Below are positions 10,691 through 21,971 of a stretch of 64,000 nucleotides of DNA, one piece after another (the first letter of the stretch is position 1; every line of letters begins with the position of its first letter). Under the pieces are notes generated by a model. The model saw only the letters and a program-made list of their open reading frames with translations. It made no database searches and was not told the origin of the DNA. This stretch comes from Ulota crispa (taxonomy: Eukaryota > Streptophyta > Bryopsida > Orthotrichales > Orthotrichaceae), in NCBI GenBank assembly GCA_963920765.1, contig OY987248.1:501001-565000 (forward strand), in the 5' to 3' direction. Position numbers and translations under genes: made by a program.

Positions 10691-11106
10691 AGGCGTTGCT
10701 TGTTGTACTTCGCGGGACCTTATGCGTCAAGGGTGGTGTTGAGGATCTTCCGCAAAATATTGAAATACAACCCCTCTTCATCAACCTAATGCAATATTTT
10801 GTTAACCATCTACAATGCGCTCTGTGGTCGTCAATGCGTCCAGAGACAGTGCGTGAGCTTCTTCAACGAATACTTCCCAATCAAATTATTTCAGGGTTTT
10901 TTTATATTAGAGGATTTGACTGTCCTAATGGGACCATCGCATTTCCCGAGCCTGCTCGTATTGTCAAGGTCCTCTTACAGGATCTTTGTACACGCAAGCT
11001 TTTTCTAGATAGGAGAATTTTGATGCTTAGTGTAGATCCTCTCAATTGCCCTGACTTGCGTTGGACAAGTAGGACCATACCTGTTACGGATTCCCAAGGC
11101 ACGTAG
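10691..11106 (+). CDS. FCP1-like HAD domain lacking the catalytic aspartates
   Basis: An uninterrupted frame opens at the splice site and ends at TAG 11104-11106. KALLVVLRGTLC occupies the place of motif I (family hhhDxDGTL), with Leu-Arg in place of the Asp region. CALWSSMRPETVRELLQRIL matches the WSS motif II helix of plant FCP1-like proteins, and RILMLSVDPLNCPDL takes the place of the LLVDDSP box, with the paired Asp reduced to one. The fold seems kept while chemistry is lost, as in pseudophosphatases, but relaxed decay is equally possible since the neighbouring copy is broken. Assignment to the family is by motif order and is moderately secure. Confidence 0.5.
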
Positions 11107-11667
11107 TTGTTATACACTTTAGCTCTGCTTTGCCTTCATGTCTTGAAAAGGCAATTGTTTGGTTACATTTTGGCACATGAATAAACTGTGTACTATCCTC
11201 TATCAATATTCGTGTGTTGCTTCATCTTCTCCAATGTCTTTATTAGTATTTTCTTTAAATCTCTTTGTAGACGTTGCTTAGATTCACTTCAATATTCTAA
11301 TCATTTGCATGTTTCTAGATACAAGTTGGTATTCCTCTGTTACAACAATCATTGTATTCTAAGATCTACCGATAGTTCTTCATTATGTTTGCCTGATCAA
11401 TATCATTGCTTCCAAGGATGTCCTCTTACATGTTTAGCTCTAGAATGGATTACCATCATCAAGGGATCTCCCAATATATAATGGATCTTTCGACAGGTCT
11501 GCCCATCTGTGTTTTAACACACAAGTTAATGATTCACTACAATGAAGCCTATACATCTATCTCCCCATGCTCTAGCTCACACTACTTCGAAAGATCCCCG
11601 GATGACCAAACCCTTTTTTCTTCACTTTTCTTGCATTTGTTGTAAGCAAGCATCTATTTATTTACTA
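11107..11667. other. AT-rich spacer, no gene seen
   Basis: Contains another copy of the GGGATCTCCCAATA motif (11463) and short chance frames. It ends at the TA that flanks the next element. Confidence 0.4.
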
Positions 11668-11979
11668 CAAGGAGAAGTTAGTCCTAATTGACACAAAGTT
11701 GATATGATTATGTCAATTGTTGTGTCAATTAGGATGTGGTGATTAGGACGTCTTTTTGACATAAGTTATGTTAACTTTTACAAGATAGTTGACATATTTA
11801 TGTCAATTTAAAAATGTAGTCATGAAATAAATTTTCATTTGTCCTCAAAAAAAGGAGCCTAAAAACCAGGCTGCTTGGACTGGCCAGCATGGTTGCCAAG
11901 CTAGCCAAGCCCTACCATGGCCAGCACCGACAGCAAGGTAGCCCTGCCACCTGGGCACCCCGGTACAGCAGGCCAGCAA

Positions 11980-12240
11980 GCCTCCATAGAGGTTCAAACC
12001 CCCCACCTACTACTTGCAACACAAGTAGTTCAACCAATGCACCACCATTGCACACACATGTGCACATAAGAATTAAAAATAAATTTGTACACTGTTGTCC
12101 TCATTACTTTGCTAGCTCAGTAGATTTTGGAGGGTATTTTGACCTATTAGAGTACTTTTATTCAAAAAACTTATAACTAAAAAAAGTTGGAGAACGTAGT
12201 CAACTTTCACCTCCAACAATTTTTTTCTTATTTCATATTT
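11980..12240 (+). repeat. Dispersed repeat shared with 27890-28155
   Basis: Shared blocks in the same order are GGTTTGAATCCC-like/GGTTCAAACCCCC, CACACATGTGCAC/CACTCACACATG, GTAGACTTTGGAAGCTATTTTGG (with changes), CAAAAAACTTA, AAAAAAGTTG and ACTTTCACCTCCAACAA. Both copies are followed about 1 kb later by an AAGATTC array, so a larger ancestral unit is likely. Confidence 0.6.
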
Positions 12241-13239
12241 TAAATCAGAGGTTATAAGCAAAAAGTCAAAGCGGATGTGGGTGATTGCAAGAAACATAGG
12301 TCCTATTTGGTGTCCCCTTCACCTCTTGTAAGTGCTTTTTGGCTTGTAACTTTTGCACAGCAAGTTCTTTTGAGGTGAAATTTCAAAAGAAGGTACATGT
12401 CATGGTTACAAACCTTCCATGATTTTTGGGGTTTTTTTTAAATTATTTTACGATTTTTGAATAGCCCCCAAATAGGTGTCTACCTTGGCCATTTTGGGGG
12501 TTTTTAGTACTATTTTGGGTCCAAAAAAACTTTTCTAGGGCTATAATTTGGGATCGTTGTTTATGAAACATGCTTACACACATTTATAGAAGGATTTTGC
12601 AAAATTATAAATTCCATGGCATCTACATTATCTCAAAGTGGGCATCCTATCTCCCTTCATTGGCAAAATACAAAGAAATTCCTTGGCAAAGCCATTGTAC
12701 CATGTGAATGTGTTTAATGGGTTTTCAAATGGCCAGCTTTTATTTTATTTTATTGAATTATTTTACTATTTTCTAAAAAGCAAGAAAGAAATTGGCTTTT
12801 TGTTGGTGATTTCTTTTTGCGCATAACTTTTAGAATAAAAATTTTCTAGGTTTAAATTTTCACAAGTATGCTATTTTAAGTGCTTTACAAATTATACAAA
12901 TTTCATTTTATTTTTAAAAAATTTATTCCAAAAACTCAGTAGTACTATTAGTATTACAAGTATTAAGGGTGTTTGAGACAAAACAGTGAAGTGTTTCTTG
13001 CAACTACCCATGTACATAAATTTTAAGAAATTATTTATTTTCACCCTTTTTATTTTTGTTGTATGTTTTCATCAGAATACATAAACCTCAAAAGTAATGT
13101 TGCAAGTGAGATTTGGCTTCATTTTTAATTTTTTGTAGTTCTAATTTTTTTGAAAAAATACCGTTTAATAGGTCAAAATAGCCTTAATAGTTTGCTATCT
13201 TGCCATTATACAATCAAAATTCCAATAGATCCAAAAGAT

Positions 13240-13595
13240 TAAAAACATTGTATATTATTTTGAAGATTTTGGAATCTTCCAAAAAGGTTCTAAAAATATT
13301 TTAAAAGTTTATATGTATATAGAAGATGCTGAAATATTTTAATGAATCCCAAAAAGATTTCAAAAAGATTCCAAGAAGATTCTAGAAGACTCTAAAAGAT
13401 TCTCTAACATTCTCAAACATTTTAAATAGATTTTCAAAGATTCTCAAAGATTATATTAGAACCTCAAAGATCCTAGAAGAATCTCAAAGATCCTTGAAGA
13501 ATCTCAAAGATTTTATAACATTCTATAAGATTCTCAAAAGATTTTCAAAAGATTTCCAAAAGATTCTCAAATATTCTAAAAGATTCCAATTTGAA
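13240..13595 (+). repeat. Degenerate short tandem array, core AAGATTCTCA
   Basis: Roughly thirty partly decayed units of 10-15 bp (AAAGATTCTCAAA, AGAAGATTC, AAAAGATTCCAA). The same array type recurs at 29600-30030. Confidence 0.75.
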
Positions 13596-14165
13596 GTCAC
13601 GTTGTTGGAATAATGAATTTTTTGTCAAATAGTAATGGATGTAATTTCAACATTGAAGTAATCAACAAAAATTTGATACAAATTTGTGAAAATCTCAAAA
13701 ATTGACACAATGAGGGAATCAAATATGTCATGGTGTCAATTTGGACATTTTTATGTCAACCTCGTGTTGATTAGGATCCACTTCCTCGTACCAATTGACA
13801 CAAGCTCTTAAAAACCTTATAAATTGACACAATGAAGGAGCCAAAACAGTCATTATGTCAATTTAGAAATTTTTATGTCAACTTTATGTCAATTAGGAGC
13901 CCTTTTCCTTGTAATGATTGCATACTATATGAAGGAATTCTTATTATTGTAACATGGTCTAATCCAGAATTTTCCTTATAGTCTAGAAGTAGTTAAATAT
14001 GGCATTTGGTACTACCACTCTTAACAATAAGTGCGATCATACCCTTAGAAGATGATTCTAATGACAAATAAAAATTTATGTTTACATGGTAAAAGTAACA
14101 AAGGCCCAAGCAAATCTACATCTCAAAGTTCAAAGTAGTGTATAACAAATCAACATTGTTTTAAT

Positions 14166-14170
<5 letters not shown>

Positions 14171-14246
<76 letters not shown>
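14171..14246. repeat. (TA)38 microsatellite
   Basis: An uninterrupted run of 38 TA dinucleotides. Confidence 0.97.
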
Positions 14247-14247
<1 letters not shown>

Positions 14248-17016
14248 CATTGCTTCCATTTTGAAACAATAGAAGTCATTTCAATGAGTGTTGAAATAAT
14301 GTTACTCTGACCCTCTCATGCCATATTAGTTAATTTGGGAAGAAATGCCTATTTTGGGAATAAACTAGGTTCCTTAAACCGAGCTCTAGGTTTCAACATC
14401 ATTTTTTTTGGTACACATGCCCTCACCTGAGAAGAGTTTGTGAGGGACAAAATCTCAATGGCTCAGACAAAATTTGATACTTTAGAATTTGGCATTTAAT
14501 CGGTTTAAAGAGGAACACTAGGTTTAAGTTGAAGTACAACTTTGGAATCTAATTTTCCCAATTTAATGAATATGGCGTTACTCTATTTTACAAAAAAACG
14601 CATGTTCAAGAATTTGTGAGAGATTAAGAAATATCAACAACAAATTGTAATTGAAAGTTACTATACATTAGGTTAAAAGTTCAAACTATTCCAAACACAA
14701 TTTTAAGTTTTTTAGAATTAAGGCTTTTTACAAAGGAAAGGAAATGAGTGCCAAAGTTTTGAAATTTCAAGTGTTGTGTTAATGTTATTGATAATTAGTA
14801 AAATGATTGATATGAAGTCTGTCAATGCAATTGTGAGTAAAGAACAAGTTAACCTACTCGCCGAAGTTGTCCTATTTATAAAAAAAACCAAATCTTATTG
14901 TTGATATTATTGATGATTCTAGCTTAATGATAAGCACAATTTGCAAACAAAAACCACTAAATCAAGTTTGTAATACTAACATTAGCAATCAATGAGCATA
15001 AAAAGCCCAAAAAATATCACCAAACATGCCAAGTAGTTGATTTTCATTTTTAGAGATCTAAGCGTAGGATTCTTTTTAAACAAAAATCAAGTCAATCAAC
15101 AAACATGTGTTTTTTTCTTAAACAAAAAAAATTCAAAATACAAGTTATTTTAAAAAACAAAGGTAGTATTTTAATATGCATTAGTATTGCACTCAAATAA
15201 TGTCATTATTACAAGCATTGATATTGTATAGAAACAATAAACAATTGAAATTATAATGTTTGAACATTAGTCATTGCAATGTTAAAACAACACTTTGTTG
15301 TAATTGTGTTATTTCCATAATTGATATTATAATATCATGACAACAATTGGCATTATGATACTGTAACAAAGTTCTTTTGGTCTTTCATTAGACCAACATG
15401 TAGTGATTTCAACTATTATAAGTATAATCATTCAATAATTTTTATTACATTAGTTTTGTATTTAGTAATACTAACAATCATCATTTCAATATGATTTCAA
15501 TATACCATTTGCGTAATTGAAATCTCAAAACCACCTTTACTAAATTCAAGCAACATTGGTACATACAAGTGAATCTACACTACATATCAATTGTACAATT
15601 TTAAAAAGCAATATACAAGTTCATTCATCAATGAATTTAACTATTGAATGAATGAATCTACACTCCAGAAGTTCATGCAACAATTTCAAAAAGCAAGCTG
15701 ATCCACGTGTGATCCATGTTCACACCGGCATCCAAACATCTGTGTTCACCAGTAACCAAAGTTCACACCAGTTCACACTAGTTCATATCGCTCATCGTAA
15801 AGTCGCCACCGTAAAAGAAGACAACGAAATGTTTTCAAACCAAAAAAAACTCAACTTCTCATCATTTACACCATCACCACCGCACTTCACTACCTCCGCC
15901 GCAGCCTCTGCATCACCGGATTTCTCAAGCAAACCATTAATTTTCTGACAATGCCTCCCTGCACCGTATCTAAATTAAAACAACACATGTCTACATTGAA
16001 GCATGCATACATAGGTTAACTTTCCACAACATATCCATGAGCAATAACAAAAGAAAAATCTTACAAATGGAATAGTACCATTCTGGTACCTTAGCAACGT
16101 ACTTCTCAGACCCACCTGTGACAGTCAACCATTGTGGACACCCGACGAGCTGCACATTCACATTAATGAATGATCAAAATATTCCCATGAACATCTTGAG
16201 AGATGTTTGTATTCCTCCCAATTCACACGGATTCTGATGTGAACTTCTAAACACCTATTTTGATGTTACTACCCATTTTCAGAACTCCAGCACAAGTACA
16301 TATCTTATAAGGATTTCATTTTAACCTAGGCTAATACAAATCCCCGCAATGTCCATAGAGCGTGAAGTAATAGCTACTTGCTGCGCAGCGATGCAGAAGA
16401 CCAAATCAAAAAAACTTATAATCCTATGCTCTCTTCGTAATTCCACATATTCAAGTCCATATCTTACAGAGATCAATGAGTAGAAGCTGCCTGGACCTTA
16501 CAGACACGATTTCAGATCCAAGTGTGAGATAAGTTCCAGTGATTTTAAACATTCAAAGATTGCTGCGGTCATCTATCAACATGAATACAACGCCACAGCC
16601 TAGATAGATTCTATTAATCCAGAAACCAGTGAAGGTAAAACTCGACATCCGCTGACATGTTAATTGACATGTTCTTCTTGTGTGCAGTGATTGGCAGTAA
16701 GTGCAGGTGGTGCTCAATAAGAGAAGAGCGAGACAAAGAGCCATCCCATGCCACAAACCACGGCCCGCCTTGACCATTCGTCCTTGGAACACAAAGCTCT
16801 AGCACGAGAGGGAAAAACAGCAATTGATTCAACAGAAACGCCTCCAGCGTGCTGGGCAGCGATGCAAAACAATCCTGCTTCCCGACCCTACGCACCTCCA
16901 CCTCCATTCTCTCACTACTTACACACCATCACAATCACGATCCAAACATTGCCCTTCCAAATTCACACACAATCAAAATGCAGCATTGCAAAAAAACGCG
17001 CAAATTTGAGGCCTGA
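14247..17016. other. AT-rich intergenic stretch, no gene recognised
   Basis: Diffuse AT-rich sequence to about 15600, then a less AT-rich part (15650-17000) with several overlapping open frames on both strands (for example 16614-16907 minus and 15652-15948 plus). None shows a known domain, and none has matched splice signals that I could chain together. A real but unrecognised gene or an untranslated exon in 16500-17000 cannot be excluded. Confidence 0.4.
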
Positions 17017-17480
17017 ATCCTAACGCCCTAACCCCTAAATTGCAGCTACGTGTGCACCATGTCCTCATCATCACAAACTCTCAATTAAAACTCACATCAG
17101 ACATAAAGCCTCAAAAGCTAAAACTTTGCCAAAATAGCAAAACAATAACTCCAAATCCCTTCCTGATCAAATAAATTATGAAACCTAAGCCCTAAAGTGA
17201 AGCTCCATGTGTAAACACATCCTCCTTCACACAAACTCGCAATTCAAATTCACATCAAGCATCGAAGCTACAAAAATACAAAACCTCTCATGAGGATCAC
17301 AACTCAAATAGTCTACTGAAATCCTCGCTGATCAATCAAAATCATGACCCATACGCCCTAAATTGCAGCTCCAAATGCTATATTTCCTCACAAAGTTTAG
17401 AATGGGAATAACATGTCACATATCGAAGTTATAGAAATTAAAACCTCCTCTAAAGTAGCACAATTCGCAACTGTGACTCC
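17017..17480. repeat. Three diverged tandem units of ~165 bp
   Basis: Units start at about 17017, 17181 and 17347 with CGCCCTAA(AC)CCCTAAATTGCAGCT or the like, continue with a CCTC...CACAAACTC block, then CACATCA..CAT(C/A)GAAGCTA and AAAACCTC. Identity is moderate. The spacings are 164 and 166 bp. Confidence 0.65.
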
Positions 17481-17875
17481 CTAGATTGGTTCGAACTAGG
17501 AAGCTCGGTTAAATTTGCAAATAGAGTTCCGTCACTTGCAGATAGTGCTGGCGTTCTTTGTATACTGTACCCCCATGGCAAAATCAAACGTCGAATTCAA
17601 CTGCCGTTAATCCATTTGAGTAAGATATTTGTAAGGGCGTCGCTTGTGGAATCTAAGCCCCGTTGCTACGATGCACAAGATGATCTCCCACATCGCCAAC
17701 GCTGCTTCAAATGCAAGCAAATTTCGGTGTCACGCGAAGTCGGAGGTTATGAAGAGAGACGGGACTGCTGGCCATAGTTTCAGGGATTAGTGTGAGAACT
17801 GGATGAATTAATTTGGTAACGTTTTAGATGAAATGCATCAACTCATGGCATATTCATTGCAGGTTGAGTATATCT
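17481..17875. other. Intergenic, no gene seen
   Basis: Mixed-composition sequence without open frames of note, ending at the 8-bp target site of the next element. Confidence 0.35.
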
Positions 17876-17883
17876 ATATTATA

Positions 17884-18284
17884 GGGAATTGTTAAAGCCA
17901 CAGCCAAAATTGCTAATATCACACCCCCAAGGCGTGCTTTGAGCATGAACAATGTCAATTTAGTGTTGATTTTTTAAATTTGGATCAAGAAGTAGGTTTG
18001 TTTCACCTTTACGTTATATTCAAAAAAATTGGAGGTACTTGAATTTGAAACTAAAAATATGGGACTTTTGAAATATTCAAAGCAAAAATACATCAAAAAA
18101 ATAACAATGGTGCTATAAAAGTCCAACAAAAAAGTGTGTTTGATTTTCTTTCTTTCAAGAAGGTGGTAAAGCCTTGATTGAATGATTGATGCACCACTTG
18201 AATAAAAAAATAGCATTAAATTCGCAAAATACATGCTTGTAGGGTGTGGTGTTAGCAATTTTGGGTGTGATTTTAGCAATTCCC
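17884..18284. mobile_element. 401-bp hAT-like MITE with 8-bp target duplication
   Basis: The left end GGGAATTGTTAAAGCCACAG and the inverse of the right end, GGGAATTGCTAAAATCACAC, align over about 45 bp. Within each end the phrase AATTGCTAA-x-(A/C)CACACC occurs twice. The flanks ATATTATA (17876-17883) and ATATTATT (18285-18292) are an 8-bp duplication with one change. Eight bases is the hAT hallmark. The interior has no coding capacity. Confidence 0.75.
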
Positions 18285-18292
18285 ATATTATT

Positions 18293-19661
18293 TACAAAGC
18301 ATGGGTTGTTTGTTTGTCATGTTGTATTCAAAATTCTTTATTAATGCTAGAAGTACAAAACTCTCTATTATAAAGCATTGGGTATCTGTTTGTCACCCAA
18401 ATTTTGTAATCCAAAAAAGAGGAGGGAGAGATAAAATTAAGAAAAAAAAAGTTCAAAAATCACCTAAAATCGCCATAAATTAAAAAAAAACAACGCAAAA
18501 CGCATGTAAGGCGTACTCATATATACAAAGTTTAGGATGAAAAGGTAGTTTAAAATTTGATGAGCAATTGACTAGATGGAGAGATAGAAAGGAGGAATTT
18601 AACTACATTTATTTAACATGAGAATAGGAGGCAAATGGTATCAGTATTTGAATTGTATCAAAAAAGGATAATTTTGCATTTTAAAACCAATAAAATTTTC
18701 AAATAATAGTTAGAAGTCTCTTGAAATCTCTACAAGCCTATTACTCATCTATTGTAAATTTGTTTTTAGTTTACAAGATGCTTGCTTGAAGGTATTTGCA
18801 AACATCAATGAACATGGCATACTCATAGGTGCAAAATTGAGCTTGGTAGCGGTTAAAAATATGGTGTAGCAATACTCTACCCCCAAATTTAGATAGCTTT
18901 AGTCCCCGCTTCTTACCTTTAAAAAATGTGTACTTGATTTTGAATTTGGTAAGAAATAGATTGTATAAGAATGGCTAGAACAAAGTGTAGATTGTTTTGG
19001 CTAGGTTTCTAATTGCAAAAGGTTGTATAAACAAATTCTCAACCCTTTGTGAACTTTTATAATATGATTAGTATCATCCAAAATCATATAATATTGTTGA
19101 TAAATGAAACAAGTCATTTTTATGTAGCTTTGTTGTACTATGGACTTTTATAAGTAGAACTATAAACAAAGGACTATTATTGTAGTAAAAAACTATTGAG
19201 TTCTATATATTTCTTATCACATTGATGCTAATTAAAATTTTGATAATTGAAGTATACGTTTATACTAAAATTTAAAAACCTAATGATTCTTGTATTTTAT
19301 GATTTATGTTGTTGCTTGCTATGCTACGCATTCACCATAAGAATTTTATTAAGATTTTTATTTGTTAGATAGAATGGAAAGGAATAACTTCATTAATTCT
19401 TTAGATTTTATCTCTGTAATAATATCATAAAAACTATACATGTGATTTTATAGAGGTCAAGATGTAATATCATAGAGAGCCTTGAGATTTTAGTACTATG
19501 ATTAGAATATTGTGATTTTGGATGTTTTTAAAGTTTTTGTTTTAGACTATATTTGCAAGTTCTCATCTAAAGTAATGTATAAATTTCTCATTGGAGCTAT
19601 GTTTAAGATTTTGACTAGAAAAGTAAATGTAGAAAATTTTGGATCATTGTTGAATGATTCA
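18293..19661. other. AT-rich spacer, no gene seen
   Basis: Only short chance frames. It ends at the left edge of a TTAA-family element. Confidence 0.4.
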
Positions 19662-19665
19662 TCAA

Positions 19666-20591
19666 CCCCTAAAGGACCAAGCCCTATTTTCTGGCAAGCT
19701 AGATCTCTAAAAACTGTCACTTCTAAGGAATGAGTAAGAAAGTAGATTTTTTTGGAAATCCAACCATACAATCTTGCCTTAGACTAGAAGCGGTACTTAT
19801 GGGGAAAAAATAGTTCATTCTAGATGGAGAGGAGGGAGGTATTTACATCTGGGGTGAAGGGAAAAGGTTTTTATCCTTCCTGCCAATAAAATTTTTAAGC
19901 CTTTGACCACTCTTACATGAAAAAAATTGCTCTACCCAAAGTTGTGCTTTTTTGTTTCCATGTAGGAAATCAAGTTAGGTGCATGTGAGAGACTTTTCAA
20001 ATCAATTGGAACTATACAACACATGGAAAAAAAAAAAAAAGTACACAAAAGTAGAGAATGAGTCAAAACACTAAATTGATAAGAGCTTAATTACTGAAAT
20101 GAAGAATGCTAATCCCAATGGTTATAATGTTTTGATAAAAAATCTACTTCCTTTCGTATAATCTTTTTCCAAAAATTTGAAAATTGAGTAAAATAAAAGA
20201 CTTCAATGTTTATTTTAGAGTAGAAAATCCATAACTGCCCGCAAACAAAAACTCCTCAAAACTTTCATCTCATTGATTAAAATTGAATGACTCAAAGCTT
20301 TCCACATTTGAAAAAATCTAAAGAACCAATTCCAAATTCACATTTTTTAAAACTGCAATTTTTAAAAAAGTATTTTGGGCTGCCTGTACTACCCCTCCTC
20401 CCCTAGTTTTGGTAAATTATTGCATAACTTCTTTGTTGAATGTCAAAATAAAGAAAAAATTAGATGCCCATGTAGAACTCTAAATTCCCCACTTTCTACA
20501 AAAGATTCAAAAAATCAGACAAAGTAGCTTATCCAAAGGTACATGCCCAAAATCCCATTTGTCCCCCACAGAGACACTGGTCCTTTAGGGG
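19666..20591. mobile_element. TTAA-family element, copy A (926 bp)
   Basis: The ends CCCCTAAAGGACCA (19666) and TGGTCCTTTAGGGG (20578-20591) are perfect 14-bp inverted repeats. The right flank is TTAA (20592-20595) and the left is TCAA (one change). Read in inverse, the interior aligns with copies at 24950, 45247 and 47247: a GGGGGACAAATGGGATTTTG block, then GCATGTACC, ATTTTTTGAA and AATTTTTTCTT(T/C)ATT. No transposase is seen. Confidence 0.75.
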
Positions 20592-20914
20592 TTAAGTTCA
20601 ATCAAATAAGAAACAAATATTACTAGTATTTTCTAACTTAACAAGTTGATAAACCCATTTACCATGGTAAATAAGTATCAATACTTGTAGAGAAAAACTC
20701 AATGCATTTGGTTGTAGCCTATAGGCCAAAGTTTCCAATGTAACAAAAGTGTAAACAAAAAGTGTACAAAAAAGTGCAAGTTCTCATTTTGGAATTTTTG
20801 TCATGGTTTGTGCTTTGCCCCCATGTTCGTTGATGTGTTTGGTGTGTCTTTCTCAGCAGGGTCTAGTTCTTACAAATGCTTCTACTTTAAAACAACTATA
20901 GCGTAGAGTTACGT

Positions 20915-21520
20915 TACTCCAACAACTCATGATACACAACATTGGTTGTTGTTGTTGGATTTGTACAAAACATAGCAACATTTGCAACTTGTGTTGCTTG
21001 TGACAAAGCTACGTACAATTGTCCATGTGTAAATACAAGGTTGGGTAAATAAATTCCAACAGTTTCCATAGTTTGTCCTTGGGGCTTGTTGATTGTTATT
21101 GCAAATGCAAGTTGTACTAGAAACTAACGTCGGAGAAGTGTAAACGGCCATCGATGACTAGTGGACGATGTAGTTATACGTGGAATATTTACTACTATTC
21201 CTCCATATGCACCTCCAACAATTTCCGCTACAACCAATCCTTGAGCAAGACACTGCAAAATAAGGCGTGTGCCGTTACAAAGACCAGAACCTGCATCCAA
21301 ATTTCTTAGAAGCATGATAGGCACCCCAACTTTTAGAACCAATTGATGTGGAGGCATCCCTGGCAATGCAATGGTGTTAAGAAATTTGTTGCCAATCCTC
21401 ATGGCTTGATCATCTTCGGCTTCAATTGTATATGTTGACAAAAAGACATGTTCATTTCCTGGTATTGTAGCAACTATCTTTGCATTTATGCTATTAACAA
21501 CTACATTCTTAGTTGTTCAA
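20915..21520 (-). pseudogene. PIF1/Helitron-type helicase C-terminal remnant
   Basis: The minus strand reads INAKIVATIPGNEHVFLSTY, TIEAEDDQ, then NTIALPGMPPHQLVLKVG, VPIMLLRNLDAGSGLCNGTR, GGIVVNIPRI and PFTLLRR, then a TAG. In the same frame it continues QLAFAITINKPQGQTMETVG, IYLPNLVFTHGQLYVALSQA. These are the last helicase motifs of the PIF1-like proteins carried by plant Helitrons (PVMLLRNLD, GLCNGTRL, KSQGQT, GQLYVALSR). The TAG replaces the CAG expected in RRxQFPV. This and the absence of upstream motifs make it a fragment. Confidence 0.85.
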
Positions 21521-21851
21521 TCTTATTTCAATCAAAGGTCGGCAACAATATATAACGACATACTATTGTCACCATTATTAATTAAATTTTTGCAACTATA
21601 GGAAGTTATTAGGTAAATTTTTGGAACAATAGGAAGATCTCATACCACTATTGTCATGTGCCAATCTTAGATAGACATTGATTTAAGAAGAATCACAAAG
21701 ATTTTGTTGTTTTAAATCTGCACTTGTAAGCCTGTCAATTGATCAATAACAACGTATGTTAAAAGTGTTGAAACCCTCGGAGAGAAATTTAGGTTGGACA
21801 TTGATTTAAGAAGAATTGCAAAGATTTTGTTGTAGCAAATCTACACTTGTG
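21521..21851. other. Non-coding flank of the helicase remnant
   Basis: Contains one copy of a segment (AGGTTGGACATTGATTTAAGAAGAATTGCAAAG...; about 21790-21850) that recurs at 22153-22215, so the following repeat region was duplicated. Confidence 0.45.
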
Positions 21852-21971
21852 TTAAAAGACTTGAAACCCTCAATGTTAAAAGACTTGAAACCCTCAATGT
21901 TAAAAGACTTGAAACCCTCAATGTTAAAAGACTTGAAACCCTCAATGTTAAAAGACTTGAAAGTCTCAAAA
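21852..21971 (+). repeat. Five tandem copies of a 24-bp repeat
   Basis: The unit TTAAAAGACTTGAAACCCTC + AATG repeats perfectly four times. A fifth, altered unit (TTGAAAGTCTCAAAA) follows. Looser copies occur near 21990 and 22215-22300. Confidence 0.92.

Larger units (their letters stand above)
11668..13911. mobile_element. 2.24-kb non-autonomous DNA element with ~35-bp terminal inverted repeats and TA flanks
   Basis: The left end CAAGGAGAAGTTAGTCC... TAATTGACACAAAGTTGA is matched in inverse at 13877-13911 (TCAACTTTATGTCAATTAGG ... CCTTTTCCTTG), with TA on both outer sides (11666-11667 and 13912-13913). Near both ends the phrase ATTGACACAA/TTATGTCAA repeats several times in both directions. 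The interior codes for nothing recognisable. It holds a dispersed repeat (about 11980-12240) and a degenerate AAGATTCTCA array (about 13240-13590). A TA target duplication would fit Tc1/mariner-type elements. Confidence 0.65.

Noticed and set aside
17022..17040. CCCTAA-type telomere repeat
   Set aside because: Only one or two units (CCCTAACCCCTAAA), each the start of a 165-bp repeat; not a telomeric tract.
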